Source: Raphanus sativus
Taxonomy: Eukaryota; Streptophyta; Magnoliopsida; Brassicales; Brassicaceae
Length of the DNA: 64,000 nucleotides
Assembly: GCF_000801105.2 (NCBI RefSeq)
Contig: NC_079519.1
Span: 10,724,668-10,788,667 of the forward strand
Direction of reading: 5' to 3'
The notes beneath the pieces were generated by a model. The model ran no database searches. It was not told where the DNA came from and saw nothing but the letters and a program-made list of their open reading frames with translations. The translations under genes were made by a program, and so were the position numbers. Below are positions 53,377-64,000 of this stretch, in pieces (positions within the stretch are counted from its first letter, which is position 1; each line of letters starts with the position of its first letter).

Positions 53377-53426
53377 AGAGTGTGGCATTGTTTTTTTTTT
53401 TTAAAAAAAAAGAGTGTGGCATTGTT
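53377..53426. repeat. 16-bp direct repeat around T10A8
   Basis: AGAGTGTGGCATTGTT at 53377-53392 and 53411-53426 is exact. The insert is ten T then eight A. It lies in the likely 3' UTR of the PPR gene. Confidence 0.8.
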
Positions 53427-53555
53427 AAAGTTTTCTAAACTATTACGCATTTATTCAGAGCATGACCAAACAACAATACCCAAAATTGGGTATTTAGTTG
53501 GAAAATATTAATTAGATAGAATTATACAAAATTTGATTTTTTAAAAAGATTGGTC

Positions 53556-54181
53556 CGGGCATGAGCACAATATCCGGACCCGAAGTACCGACCCGAAACC
53601 GACTCGAAAATCAGGGTCCCGAACCCGATCAGACCCGGAATAAATATCCGAATGGGTTTTGAATTGCTATATCCGAAGAACCGGTCTGGAACCCGATCCG
53701 AACCGAGAACCGAATGAATACCCGAAGATATCCGAAATATGAATATATGTCTAAAAATATATGTTTTAATTATTTTTATAATTATTTTAATATTATAAGT
53801 TAACTATAGTTGTTATTTTCAGTACTTTTGAGAGTTTTTGGATAAAATATGATAGTTTGGATAAAAATTTATCCCAAAAAACTGTGTAAAATAGATATTT
53901 TGGTTACTTTTGAATAATTTGGATACAAAAATTTGAACCAAATCAGGTACTTTGGTTAATTTGGGTACAAATAACCGAACCCGTTTTAGATACTTGGGTT
54001 ATTTGGTTATTTTTCAGGTTCCTATGCATGAGAACCGAACCCATCCGGCCCGGAAGGATCTGACTCGAATCCGACCCAAAATTTTATAATATCCGAATGA
54101 GGTTTAATTTCAAAACCCAAAAAATCAGATACCCGAAAGAACAGATCCGTATCCAAATAGTTATCCGAACGTCCATGCCTA
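53556..54181. mobile_element. hAT MITE with perfect 8-bp duplication
   Basis: A 626-bp element between GATTGGTC copies (53548-53555 and 54182-54189). The ends CGGGCATGAGC and, inverted, TAGGCATGGAC belong to the same family as the hAT element at 31434-33508. The interior is a mosaic of CCGAACCC-type words. Confidence 0.85.
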
Positions 54182-54189
54182 GATTGGTC

Positions 54190-54721
54190 CAATGGCATAG
54201 AAAGCAATATTTTAGGTAGGGGTAGGGGAAAAAAATAAAAATGATCCTGTTTTAACAAATGTAAAATTGCGACGAAAGTATTTTGGGGAATTTTCAAAAG
54301 TGAAGTTTTTTTTTATGCTTGATACATTGGTGCGTGATTTGTGGTATGGTGTATCTGAAAATGGTGAAACTCTCGTAAAATCACAACGATATAAACGAAG
54401 AAGAACAAAAAATAAAAACTAGTGGAAAATGTGAAAGAAGAATTTTGAGGTTATAAATGTGTAGTAAAGTCAGAATTGTGGTTGATGTTCGTATTTCTGG
54501 TATTGAAAATTTATGGATGGAAAAATCAAAACTCGGATTGAAGTAGAAGATGAATAGTGATATCTATGTTGTATAGTCTATTATATATTTTTTGAATTTT
54601 AACAATTGTATAATAATAAATAGAATAGAAATTAAATTTCATGGTATAATAATAATATAAACATTTGTATGCTATTAATATGTTGATAAAAAAAAGTATG
54701 CTATTAATATAAGTTTTTAGC
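54190..54721. other. AT-rich spacer
   Basis: No gene is supported. It contains the short-insert site 54667-54710. Confidence 0.4.
54667..54710. repeat. 15-bp direct repeat around 14-bp A-run insert
   Basis: GTATGCTATTAATAT at 54667-54681 and 54696-54710 is exact. The insert is GTTGATAAAAAAAA. Confidence 0.78.
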
Positions 54722-55104
54722 CTTGTTCTAAAACCCGTCCGATTCGAACGATTACGCAGCGGATAAACGTGAATCGGGTGGGAACCGTGGCGATTTCACC
54801 TTGTTCGGTGAAGAAATCGGATTCAACAAAAAAAAAATTCTTTTTTGAAGTTTTGAGTATTTAAAATCAATAGAGAAGAACATATTTATGAATCTGATGC
54901 AGAAACAAGAAGAAAATACATAGATTTCGAGGTTTTTGACATGTATAATGGCTGGCGACGACCAAAAAAAAGGTGCAGAATCCTTAAGAATCGTAAGGAA
55001 GATGATGACATAATTACAATTATGCCACTCGTCTAAAAAAACAATTAAAAAGACCAAAAACGTATTGTTTTAACTTGAACTTGGGCTGTTATAATCTAAA
55101 ACAA
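54722..55104. repeat. Possible MITE with CTTGTT ends
   Basis: The left end CTTGTTCTAAAAC and right end CTAAAACAAG are partly inverted. A related end on the minus strand (CTTGTTCGAAAAC) sits at about 59613-59625. I found no target duplication, so the boundaries are tentative. Confidence 0.35.
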
Positions 55105-55604
55105 GCCCACTAACCACCAAGCTGCATCAATCTATAACACTACTAAAAGGAAGATATGAGCTCCTTTGAGCCTATCCACGTCAGATTAAAAATTCGTCCA
55201 CTAAAAATCGTCTAAACTGACATGTCATATTGATTTATGTCGAGAATAAAAATTACTCTCTTTATTGGGCTCATTATACATTTTAAAGGCCCAAGATCAT
55301 CCTTCTGCTTCCTCTTCTCCTTTCCTCTTCGTCAAACCTCCGTTTCTTCAGACGAGATAGTCTTCTCATCTTCCATTCCTTCCTCAATCTCACATAATTA
55401 TATATTCACCCATAAAGTCACTTACAATAGATCGATTTGATTATTTGATTCAATTTCATAACCTCCACTTCAGTTCCAAATGCAATTTCCCAGTTTAAAA
55501 ATTTACATCGACTCGGGAGTACTCCGGTTAATCATGGGGTTTGGGATTTCCGTCTAACCATGTATCAGATCCATGTTTGTTTCATCATCCTTCAAAACAG
55601 AGAA

Positions 55605-58030
55605 AAATGAGTGGTACTATGGTGAAGAAGGCCTCAAACCCTAACCAAATCACAACCGGAGCTGAACGCAAGAGATCTTTAGAACCAGGATGGAAAATCT
55701 GCTAAATTAACCAAGGTGACGTTCATTAAACGCAAGAGCTTCATCATAAAATTGCTATAACCATGAAGTCTGCTAAATCCACCGAAAAGGTGGGAGTATA
55801 CAATATTATTTTTGATTTGTATCGATTATATGATTTGATTTTTGATTGCATTTGTATATAGAATATTGTTCTGTCTATTATTATTGTTTGTTTCTGATGG
55901 CTGTGGGTATTGGGTTATGCAGGGTGTTCAGGAAAGAGAAGATAAATTGAGTTATATTTAGTTATGTAGAGCATCATGTTTCACAGTGCCTTGAACAAGA
56001 CATGAACCAAGATCGCTTGGTCTCATGGAGCCAACATAGCGAAACTGATAAATAGGAAAGAAGGCTGATCATCAGCAGGACACAAGGTTTAACAATCACT
56101 CAATATAAGCAAGCATGATCTCTTCCATGTTCATTATACGAGATATGTGGCTAAACTGAGCGTTTTTTATGGAAGGACAACAAGAAGAGAGGACACTAGA
56201 GACCAAATGGGTTACTAAAACAATTCTGAAGCAACATAAATGTACCAGTTGGAACTACAAAGAGGCAAGAGAGACAAGAGGAATTATTATATATGAAATA
56301 AGAATCGCTGAAGGTGTAAACGGCAAAAGAGAGAAAGGGATCATACGTGACAGGTGGGGATAAAGTTTTATCTTTTGGGATTCCATAATGGAGTTAATCA
56401 TAGATTTGTCTTTCTGGTTAATGGTTTGGGTTCTGATGAACAGGTGGGGATACCAGAATTTCATGAGGCGTTCATTGAAGCTATTAATCAGCTCGGCAGT
56501 AGTAGTCTTTGTATAACTATGTTTTTTCTTTCACCGGAGAACCTCAAAAGATGTTGATCACATCTATCGAAAACATAAAATCTGACTGCATAACAAGCCT
56601 GAAATATTTTCTTCGTATTTGTTTAGAAATTTGATTGTTATATGGTCACTTACTTATGTGTTTTAAGTTTTTCACTCTTCAAGAGGAGCATTGGGATCAC
56701 ACAAGTTCTAAGGCTACAAATGGAAGTTCACAAACTTCACCTCGAGCAGTTCGAGGTAATGGTACAACTGGTTACATCTAAGTTTTCTCAATTTAAATGA
56801 TGTTCAGTTTTGTGAGACTATGTGCTTGCAGTGAGTTCTCTGTTTATGTGTGTCTCTTAGACTCTTACCATATGGTGTTTCCTCGGTTCATAACTTGAAA
56901 CATGAATTAGGGAAGACCTAGATCCAGATTTCCCTGTGAAATTGAATGGTTATATTCGGTTCTCCTCAAATAGCAATGCTGATTTGAATGATCTTCTTTT
57001 GATTACTTATGAGTTCAGTTTGACAAATATTCAGCAAAATGGAGGCAGCTCCCACCGCTTATCTGAATTTTCAGAGCTGAATTTCTCACTGAGTTTTAAT
57101 GCTTTTTGTTTGCAATTTGCGTCAGTGTTAAAAAGTTTTCTCTTCTTTCATTTAAGCAGGTTTGACAGTGAAGTATTAACACCGGTTACAGTACAAGCAC
57201 ATGAGGTAATCAGATTTCATTTTTACATTTTGAGTAGTTTGTGTTCTCATATTGAAATAACTGTTTATTTTGATTCCAACGTTCCTGAAAAACCGAGCTC
57301 AAGCTTTCACTAGATAAATAAAACACCAAGCGAAAAGCTAAGGAGAGAGACCTCTACAAGAGGAACCTTCTGTCTTTGTTGATAGGCAGTGATCATCAAC
57401 ACAAACGAACAAAAATACTCTCTTGATCATGGGGAGAGATTTCAGAGCTTCTTACCCAGTCTTCGCTGCTTAAAATGGAATCCATGTGTTGTTCTCCATG
57501 TACCTCAGATTTATGGGCAAATCTACAGCCTATGAGTTTTATGGCTTTGAAGAAAAGAAACACAGATTAATATCTGAGGAAGCAAAAGCCACGAATGTGT
57601 TCCACATTGTCACATACGTTTAGGATCGATGACAATATGGCGACGCTGAAGACTTTCACCCTACAAGTAAAAGCGTTGTGAAGTGCTTTCCAGACAAACA
57701 ATTTAACTTTTGGTGCTGCTTTGATGTTTCCTTATACCAGTTGGTTTGATGATTCTGAGAAGTTATGGACTCTTGATCTTTTCATTCCAGCGCAGAAAGA
57801 TACCCAGATTTAGTGCTATAATCTCCTGATGGAAGCAACACCAGTCTGTCCGGAGCCCCGACCAAGCTTGGTTTGATGAGTCTTATACTCTGTTACTCTG
57901 TTGGCAATACTCTTCAATCGAAGCAAACTCAACATAGGCAAATTCACAGAAACGGCCATCGCGTCCTATAGCCATTGTAACATTAACAACTTGGCCAGCT
58001 TATTTGAAGAAGTTCCTCGCTGAAGGAAAA
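55605..58030 (+). other. Gene-fragment-like cargo of the Helitron, unrecognised
   Basis: This stretch is less AT-rich than its surroundings and has ATG-led frames, intron-like AT-rich gaps and possible GT/AG junctions. Short frames occur at 55607-55704, 56169-56363 and 56936-57313. No frame exceeds about 125 codons and I recognise no domain. It may be captured exons of one or more host genes, or decayed Helitron protein. I assign no function. Confidence 0.35.
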
Positions 58031-58065
58031 CAATAGTAAAGTCAATGGAAAACTTTCAAAAAATT

Positions 58066-58113
58066 AACCAAAGGTGTGTGTGTGTGTGTGTTTTTTTATA
58101 ACCAAAGGTGTGT
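58066..58113. repeat. 14-bp direct repeat around 20-bp GT/T-run insert
   Basis: AACCAAAGGTGTGT at 58066-58079 and 58100-58113 brackets GTGTGTGTGTGTTTTTTTAT. On the minus strand this is an A-run insert. Confidence 0.75.
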
Positions 58114-58259
58114 TATAGTTGCATATCTAATCTTTGACAATTGATATATGAGATTCCAACGTACAAGTGTGGTTCCAACGTACAAGTGTGGTTCCAATGT
58201 TTTCTGGAAATGGTGACATGTATTGTTTGTTGTTCTAAAAGTATTGTCTTTATTAAGTT

Positions 58260-58302
58260 TATTGAAAATAATTTTTTTTTTGGCATATATTGAAAATAAT
58301 TT
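58260..58302. repeat. 15-bp direct repeat around 13-bp T-run insert
   Basis: TATTGAAAATAATTT at 58260-58274 and 58288-58302 brackets TTTTTTTGGCATA. Confidence 0.72.
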
Positions 58303-59434
58303 GTAGCTTCAAAATCTAAAGATTATTGAAACATATTTATTGGTCATAAAATTTGCAGATTACAATATTCAAAATACTTACACATGAATGAATATATATA
58401 TTATTGATCTATTATTTAAATAATAACTTAAAATTAAATCAGGTGATGTATAAAAAATATATTATATACATAAAACAATTGAAAAATAAAAACATAATAA
58501 ATATATAGTATGTGAACTCTTAAAAAATTTTAAACATGATTATTAAAAGATTAATAGAAACTAACTATGTTTACATATAAATTATTGATATTCCAAACAA
58601 AAACAATTATCTTTTAAAATATTTCACTCTAAATTTTCCAAATATTATATCAAAACAAATAAATGTTATAATATAAAAAAAATATAATGATATAATGATG
58701 ACAAAAAGATATAATATAAGCAAAAAGTTAATTTATTTTAAAACTAGAGGTTTAATTTATACTCCTTCCATTTCCAAAACAGTAAAATTTCTATAACTTA
58801 ATAGTGCTAGGGTTTTCATATTTTATTTAATTTACAAATATGTCCTTTTTAGATTTATATATTTTGATGTATGTTTTATGTAAAAATATGAAGAACATAT
58901 GATTTCACTGTATGTGTATTAATTAAATTTTATAGATACAAGTTCTATATCGTTCCTATTCGATTATATGGGGTATACAATAAATGCAAATGCATTTTGA
59001 GTGTAAAATGAAAAATAACATTGAATATTTAAAAGTATTAAGAAAAACTAAATATATACTTTACTGTGAATTTAAAACAAAATATAAAATATATTTATTA
59101 TATTTATATAATATTTTTATACATCAATTTTTAATTTATATTTTATACATTGAGTTTTTTCAAAAATTTAATCTTATCGAAATTTATTATATTTTATGTT
59201 ATCTCAACTCGGAACTGTATAGTGAAGTTTTTTCTAATTTATAGTGATTATAAATTTCTCAAGTATTAATTATATTTGGATTTTTTCACACATATTAAAA
59301 GTATTTTAAATTTTGATTATAATTATTTTATTTCTAATTCACCAAATATATATATTAGATCTAACAATATATATAAACTAATAAAGGATAATTTTAAAAG
59401 TATAAGCCGCGCGTAGCGCGGTAAAAAGATCTAG

Positions 59435-60153
59435 TTACAGTAATTTGGTTAGTGAAAGCTCACTAATATAAAATATATATTATGTATTTTTTAAAAAAAC
59501 CTGTATTATACGTATAAAGATACATAAATTATTCTCCGCGTACTCCCTGATTTTTTCCGCTTTTTCAATAAATCGCTAGGCCCGGATACACCGCACGCGT
59601 AGCGCCTAACGAGTTTTCGAACAAGAGTTTTTAGTCAATTTTCTAACAAGATAATTGGCATGATGTATGCCTCCACGCGCTACTGATAGTTGGCAAGATA
59701 ATTTTCTTAACCCGACTCTAGTTGTGTCATTATCTCTGCCACCACCATATCCAGCTATCTCATAGATAACACCACCCAAAGTATTTTTCCTTTTTATAAT
59801 TTTTTTTTTCAATTTATTTACTCTCTTAAAAGACAAATGAAACATTGCTTTTACAGAGATACAATCTCCATTTCTAACCAATGTTCTGTAGATGATGATT
59901 GATTCATGTGAGTATATTTCCACTTTTTATGCCATTTTGATCTTGTTTGTGATAGCTTCTCAATTTGTTCTAATAATTTTCTTCTCTCCAAATCCTCAAT
60001 CTATTTTTTTTTAATTTTCTAAACATGGATAAGATAAGTAGTTTCAGATCTTCAACGCATATCTGAATGATGAGAATGAAGAAAAAAGACAGAGATCTAT
60101 TTCTTTTTTGTTTGGGGTTATTATTTCTAACTGAGAAAAACAAAGAAGTTCAT
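59435..60153. other. Spacer with an isolated element end
   Basis: No gene is supported. A GC-rich patch at about 59570-59625 reads on the minus strand as CTTGTTCGAAAACTCGTTAG and resembles the start of the element at 54722. Its partner end was not found. Confidence 0.4.
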
Positions 60154-61057
60154 TTGAAATAAGGGAAAATTGTTTTATTGGGCCAAAAAAACAGTAACTA
60201 TGTCCCATTAGTCTAATCTTATATTGGTTATGTCTTATTAGACTAATTTTTTTTTAAATGGCACTACTGCCCCTAATTTCAATTAAAATACGAAATAATA
60301 ATGAAAAAAAATATTAAGTATTAAATTATATTTTCAAACGAAAATGATTAAAAGAATATATTAAAATCCAAGAAAAAAAGAAAAACGACGAAGACATTTT
60401 TGCATCAGGACCGATCGATCCCATAATCATCCGATCGATCTGAATCAGTCGATCCCGATAAATGTCCAGAACAAAAAAAATTGCGGACCATATTCTGATC
60501 GAGTGAAGCCCAGGTTAGCCGATCTGCTACAGCTCGATTGACAGTAGATCGATCGGTCGTATATTGGAGACCGATCGATTCCGTGTCCAGGTTAGTCGAA
60601 AAATAATTTTTTGGTTTTACTCGGTTAAGTCCGGTTGGATTCCCACTTGATTTGAACCGAACAAGCACGAATCTACACTATTAAAACTCGATTTCTAATC
60701 TATCAAACCTATTTTTCTCTGCTCCTTGGAGAACAAGGGGTAGAATATCATATTCCCAAGTTTATAAACCCTAACTCATTCAATTTCACTCTGATTTTGA
60801 CGATTCTTGAACCTAGCTGAGAAGATTTTGTAATCTCTTTCTGAATTTATCACTATTTCAGTCGATTTACAAAGGTATGAAATTCTATCACCAGTATTAG
60901 AATTCAAAAATATATCTATAAAAGAGGCAATTTTTGAATTTGTTAAATTGTTTGTTAGGATGATGATTAACGAAGATTTCACACACAATCTATTATTTTA
61001 ATGATTCATATTAGTTATTGATAGCTATTATATTTTAACTATGTTTAATTTTCAGGT

Positions 61058-61303
61058 ATGGAGTTGGAATTGCCGAGTCGTCAATACGGTGAAGGCTTGG
61101 AACCTCAGGTTAAAAAGATTAATAACAGCTGCCGTTTGAAACTGCTCGAGTTGCTGAGAAAAAAAATGGAACCAGAATATGATGAAGTGATGAAAGATCC
61201 CCTTTTCTCGCATATTATGAATATCGAGAAAAATAATCTGAAGTTTTCGGCGAGGCTAGTACACTCTTTCTTGTGTTCTTTCTTGGACATTCTGATGAAT
61301 TGA
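61058..61303 (+). pseudogene. DUF1985-like fragment from MULE-carried Ulp1-type gene
   Basis: From ATG 61058, following an acceptor-like TTTTCAGGT, the frame reads MELELPSRQYGEGLEPQVKK, then CRLKLLELLRKKM, DPLFSHIM and FSARLVHSFLC. These are the first part of a DUF1985 domain. The similarity then stops and the frame ends within sequence belonging to the opposite-strand exon. A possible upstream intron runs from GTATGAAATTC (about 60873) to this exon. In intact relatives a Ulp1 protease domain would follow; it is absent here. Confidence 0.65.
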
Positions 61304-61304
61304 T

Positions 61305-61553
61305 CAATCCAATATGTAGATAACGCAATTCCAAATCTGCATCCGTTACCTTTAAACCAAAATCCTCAATTACAATTTTCTGAAACTCTTCAATAGAGGA
61401 GCTCAATTGGAAACCATGTAACCTTCCTCCTATCTTTGCATCAACAGAAAAACTCCAACCTGAAGGTACAACCAATTCCCAAACACCACATGAACCATAG
61501 ACATGAATCATGGTAGAATGAATGTGAAATTTTTGTGAAAATTTGGTGATCAA
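61305..61553 (-). pseudogene. MuDR transposase N-terminal fragment
   Basis: The minus-strand frame includes MIHVYGSCGVWELVVPSGWS, FSVDAKIGGR, EEFQKIVIEDFGL and DADLELRYL. This is the N-terminal domain typical of plant MuDR transposases. It runs into the converging DUF1985-like exon, so the catalytic domain is deleted. Confidence 0.68.
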
Positions 61554-61739
61554 TCAGTGGAATATAGAAGATGACGTGAGATGTTTTTATTTGGGTAATC
61601 ACGTTTTTTTTTATTAAAACGATTTTACTTTTTTTTTTTTTTTTACGATTTTGTTTTTTAAAAAATATTATTTCTATTTTTTTGTAAATCGATTTTAATA
61701 AATAAATAAGGAAACAGAATATTCTCAAAATATTCTCTT

Positions 61740-62060
61740 CTAATATTATCCTTATCCGTAGAACCTGTATTCTAAAATAGGTAGAATAGAGTAAATATGT
61801 TAGAAATCGATTTCTACTAGTTTTAGATTTATAGCAATATGTAGATTCTGATTTCTACAGGTTTTAGAATTTTAGTAAAGTGTAGATTTCGATTTCTACG
61901 GATTTTAGAACTATATGTTAAGCGTAGAATGTGTTTTCTAAAGATTTTTAGATTACTATTATTTAAGTAGAACACGTATTCTAAACAAAGTAGATTCAAT
62001 GAAAAAAGTAGAATACGTTTTCTACTATGTAGAATGTCAATTCTACTTTTTTAGAACAAA
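61740..62060. repeat. Degenerate array of GTAGAAT / ATTCTAC words inside MULE
   Basis: At least a dozen copies of GTAGA and TCTAC words, often paired as GTAGAA(N)TTCTAC, occur at spacings of about 30-60 bases next to the right terminal repeat. They could be subterminal transposase-binding sites. Confidence 0.55.
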
Positions 62061-62299
62061 ATATGAATTTATGATTTAAACATTTTTTGAACTTAAAAAA
62101 TATATCTATAAGTTGATATAAGTATTTCATCAGCATTTACTATTTTCTGAATTTTTTTTGTTTGCTAAACTATTTATTTAATTTATTTTAGAAAATATTA
62201 AAGGGTGTTAGAGGAAAAAATGGTACAAAAAAGAAATTAGACTAATGAGACATAGTTGCTGTTTTTTTGGCCAAAAAAAACAATTTTCCCTTGAAATAA

Positions 62300-62870
62300 T
62301 TTCTAAAAAGACGGTGGATTTCATGGTGAGTGCGTTTCAATCTCTTACACAATAAAATAATTTTTTTTTGTCATCAACTTAAAACAGATTCAATCGGACA
62401 CTGTTTTATAAAATATACAAATCAAATCATTCGCTTAAACAAATTTATAGGTTTTCATGTCATGTAAAAAAAGAAAAAGCCAACGTGATAATCAGGGTTC
62501 TTCTATTTAATATTCAAAATAAAACAAAATAAACACATACGTGAATACATCATATTGGAACTTACTTGGTCCTGGTAGATGATGACTTCACGGAAAAATG
62601 CAAATTTTGTAGAGAATATACAATATGAATTGTTTATATAAATTTTTAACAAATATATAAAGTTAACAAAATAAATTAAAATCTATATAAACTTCATGAT
62701 AAAGTCAACAAAGCTTATAATGTATTTATTTTATAATACATTTTATTGTAAATTTTTAAATAATAACATATTTATTTTAAAACACATATTTATCTTTAAC
62801 ATAAATTATTATAATATTCTTCTTAGTTTTGAATTTATATCTTAATTATTAAAATATCTAATTTGGTTAA
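62300..62870. other. AT-rich spacer
   Basis: No gene or element end is recognised. Confidence 0.4.
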
Positions 62871-62879
62871 AAAAATATA

Positions 62880-63381
62880 GAGAAATTCTCTAGGATAACA
62901 ATAAAAAGGTTTTTGTCACAAATATAGCATACAAGGAAAAAAATGACCAAAATATTTTATTAAAGAGATTAATTTACACTTGTACCCATATGGTTAACTA
63001 ATTCAAACCTTAGGGCTTAGAGTTAAGAGGTAGAATTTTGGGATTAAAATTTAAAATTTTATAAATAAAAAATAAATACTAAAAATTTGAAAAATAGTTT
63101 TAAAAAGTATTTTTGAATTATAAAAGAAAATTTGAAAAACAATTTCCAAAAACAAATTCCCAAAAAAAGTTTATAAAAAAATTTCGAACTGAAAACATAT
63201 AATCTCTGAAACTATTTAAAAATAATAATTTATTTTTTATTTTTTATTATTTTTATTTTTATTTATATATCTAGGACATAAAAGTCTTTTGCCTTCTTAA
63301 ATGAAACATTTTGGTTATTTTCTTCTTTGTTTGCTATTTTGTGACAAAAACATAGAAAATGTTTATTTAGGAGAATTGCCC
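62880..63381. mobile_element. Long-TIR MITE (MULE-type), 9-bp duplication
   Basis: A 502-bp element flanked by AAAAATATA (62871-62879 and 63382-63390). The inverted ends are related over about 85 bp: GAGAAATTCTCTAGG at the left, and GGGCAATTCTCCTAAAT on the minus strand at the right. Both continue into GTTTTTGTCAC and AATGACCAAAAT-like words. The flanking repeat is simple in composition, but its length fits a MULE. Confidence 0.7.
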
Positions 63382-63390
63382 AAAAATATA

Positions 63391-64000
63391 TTCACATTAA
63401 AGAAAGTGTAGTTTTCAAAAACATTAAAGACAATATATTTTTTCAAATATCAAATCCTAAATAGAGTATTTTGCAAATTATCTTCCAATACGTTTAATCA
63501 CCAGTTCAACAAAAAAATATAACCAATTTAAAATAAAATATATAAACCAATTTGGCTTATATTTTAAATCAAATCCAACATATATACAAATATTAGTAAA
63601 CTAAATGTCAGTTACTTTTTCATCTATCTAAATCTTACATTTTCAATTTTCACCAGAAAAATAGTTTTGGTCAGTTTAAAAGTGTATTTACTTCTTTTAT
63701 TTAAAATCGCAAATTTTTTGTTTTAACGTAAAATCACAAAATATATTTTGTCAAAACTACAAAATAGCATATGCTTACCAAAACAGTAAAAACTTTGTTT
63801 TCTCTAAAATCAAGAACAACACAATTTAGACAAATGATATCTTGAAAATGGTTTTAGTGGCAATTTTCCAATATTAAGACTGCTAGAAACTTGATATGTT
63901 CTACTACAGGTATTTCTTATCTTGTTTTCCTTAGCTACAGACCAATAACAAATAAAATTATAAAAGTTTTGTTGGGTCGAAGTTTTCCAGTGATTGGTTA
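63391..64000. other. AT-rich right edge of the window
   Basis: No gene, RNA or element end is recognised. Confidence 0.4.

Larger units (their letters stand above)
55131..59434 (+). mobile_element. Non-autonomous Helitron, 4.3 kb
   Basis: It starts TCTATAACACTACTAAAAGG after A (55130). It ends with the hairpin CCGCGC-GTA-GCGCGG (59407-59421), nine spacer bases and CTAG (59431-59434), followed by T. I found no Rep/helicase sequence. The first 2.9 kb (to about 58030) is of gene-like composition. The last 1.3 kb is very AT-rich and holds two short-insert sites. The hairpin stem is identical to that of the Helitron at 44521-46410, pointing to one family. Confidence 0.86.
60163..62290. mobile_element. 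MULE deletion derivative with 9-bp duplication
   Basis: A 2,128-bp element between perfect 9-bp repeats TTGAAATAA (60154-60162 and 62291-62299). It has inverted ends of about 55 bp beginning GGGAAAATTGTTTT and sharing CCAAAAAAACAG and ATTAGTCTAAT words. Inside are a plus-strand DUF1985-like exon and a minus-strand MuDR N-terminal exon that meet near 61304. This suits a shortened relative of crucifer MULEs that carry a transposase gene and a Ulp1-protease gene (Kaonashi-type). The family name is inferred. Confidence 0.87.

Noticed and set aside
1..64000. CRISPR arrays, bacterial operons, phage or organelle DNA
   Set aside because: No spaced identical repeats, no compact gene clusters and no long chloroplast or mitochondrial gene segments were seen; introns and plant repeats fit nuclear DNA.

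Overview
The window is plant nuclear DNA, most likely from a Brassica or a close crucifer. Reasons: AT-rich intergenic sequence, GT-AG introns, a pentatricopeptide (PPR) gene, and a dense set of plant transposable elements: L1-type LINEs, a Cassandra TRIM, hAT, PIF/Harbinger and Stowaway MITEs, MULEs, and Helitrons ending in CTAG. Only three host genes are well supported: an F-box gene (8309-10236, +, six exons), a membrane-associated kinase regulator of the MAKR5 type (19928-21010, +, three exons) and an intronless PPR gene with a decayed DYW tail (50658-53342, +). As far as I recall, their order matches Arabidopsis At5g52880 - At5g52870 - At5g52850, so this looks like a collinear segment whose spacers have been inflated by transposons. 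An ABC transporter gene (At5g52860) would be expected between the last two, and I see no trace of it.

Layout. 1-245: edge of a Mutator-like transposase. 428-7776: an RNase H-bearing L1 (+) with open ORF1 and broken ORF2. 8.3-10.2 kb: F-box gene. 12109-17557: a second, different L1 (-) inside a perfect 15-bp target duplication. 18597-19389: a complete Cassandra element with 5S rRNA-like LTRs. 19.9-21.0 kb: the MAKR gene. 21351-25361: a noncoding tandem duplication; its second unit was hit by a poly(A)-tailed retroposon and by a Harbinger fragment that itself carries a Tourist-like MITE. 25.4-31.4 kb: gene-free relics. 31434-33508: a hAT element with a dead transposase. 34-42 kb: nested MITEs, a perfect 46-bp hairpin and an older Cassandra copy. 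44521-46410: a minus-strand Helitron with a nested hAT MITE. 47255-47828: an ITS2-25S rDNA fragment. 49735-50572: a hAT-like element ending 85 bp before the PPR start codon. 53556-54181: a hAT MITE. 55131-59434: a 4.3-kb Helitron. 60163-62290: a MULE deletion derivative. The last kilobases hold another long-TIR MITE in AT-rich DNA.

The three host genes show no operon-like link. The window is mainly a record of insertion and decay. Its most unusual signal is a recurrent class of tiny insertions (7-20 bp, usually ending in an A or T run) bracketed by 11-18 bp direct repeats. I count about fourteen clear or likely sites. A paralogous empty site supports one further, compound example, which suggests extremely short retro-insertions or patch-repair events. 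All identifications are by eye; comparisons with other genomes are from memory and are marked as such.
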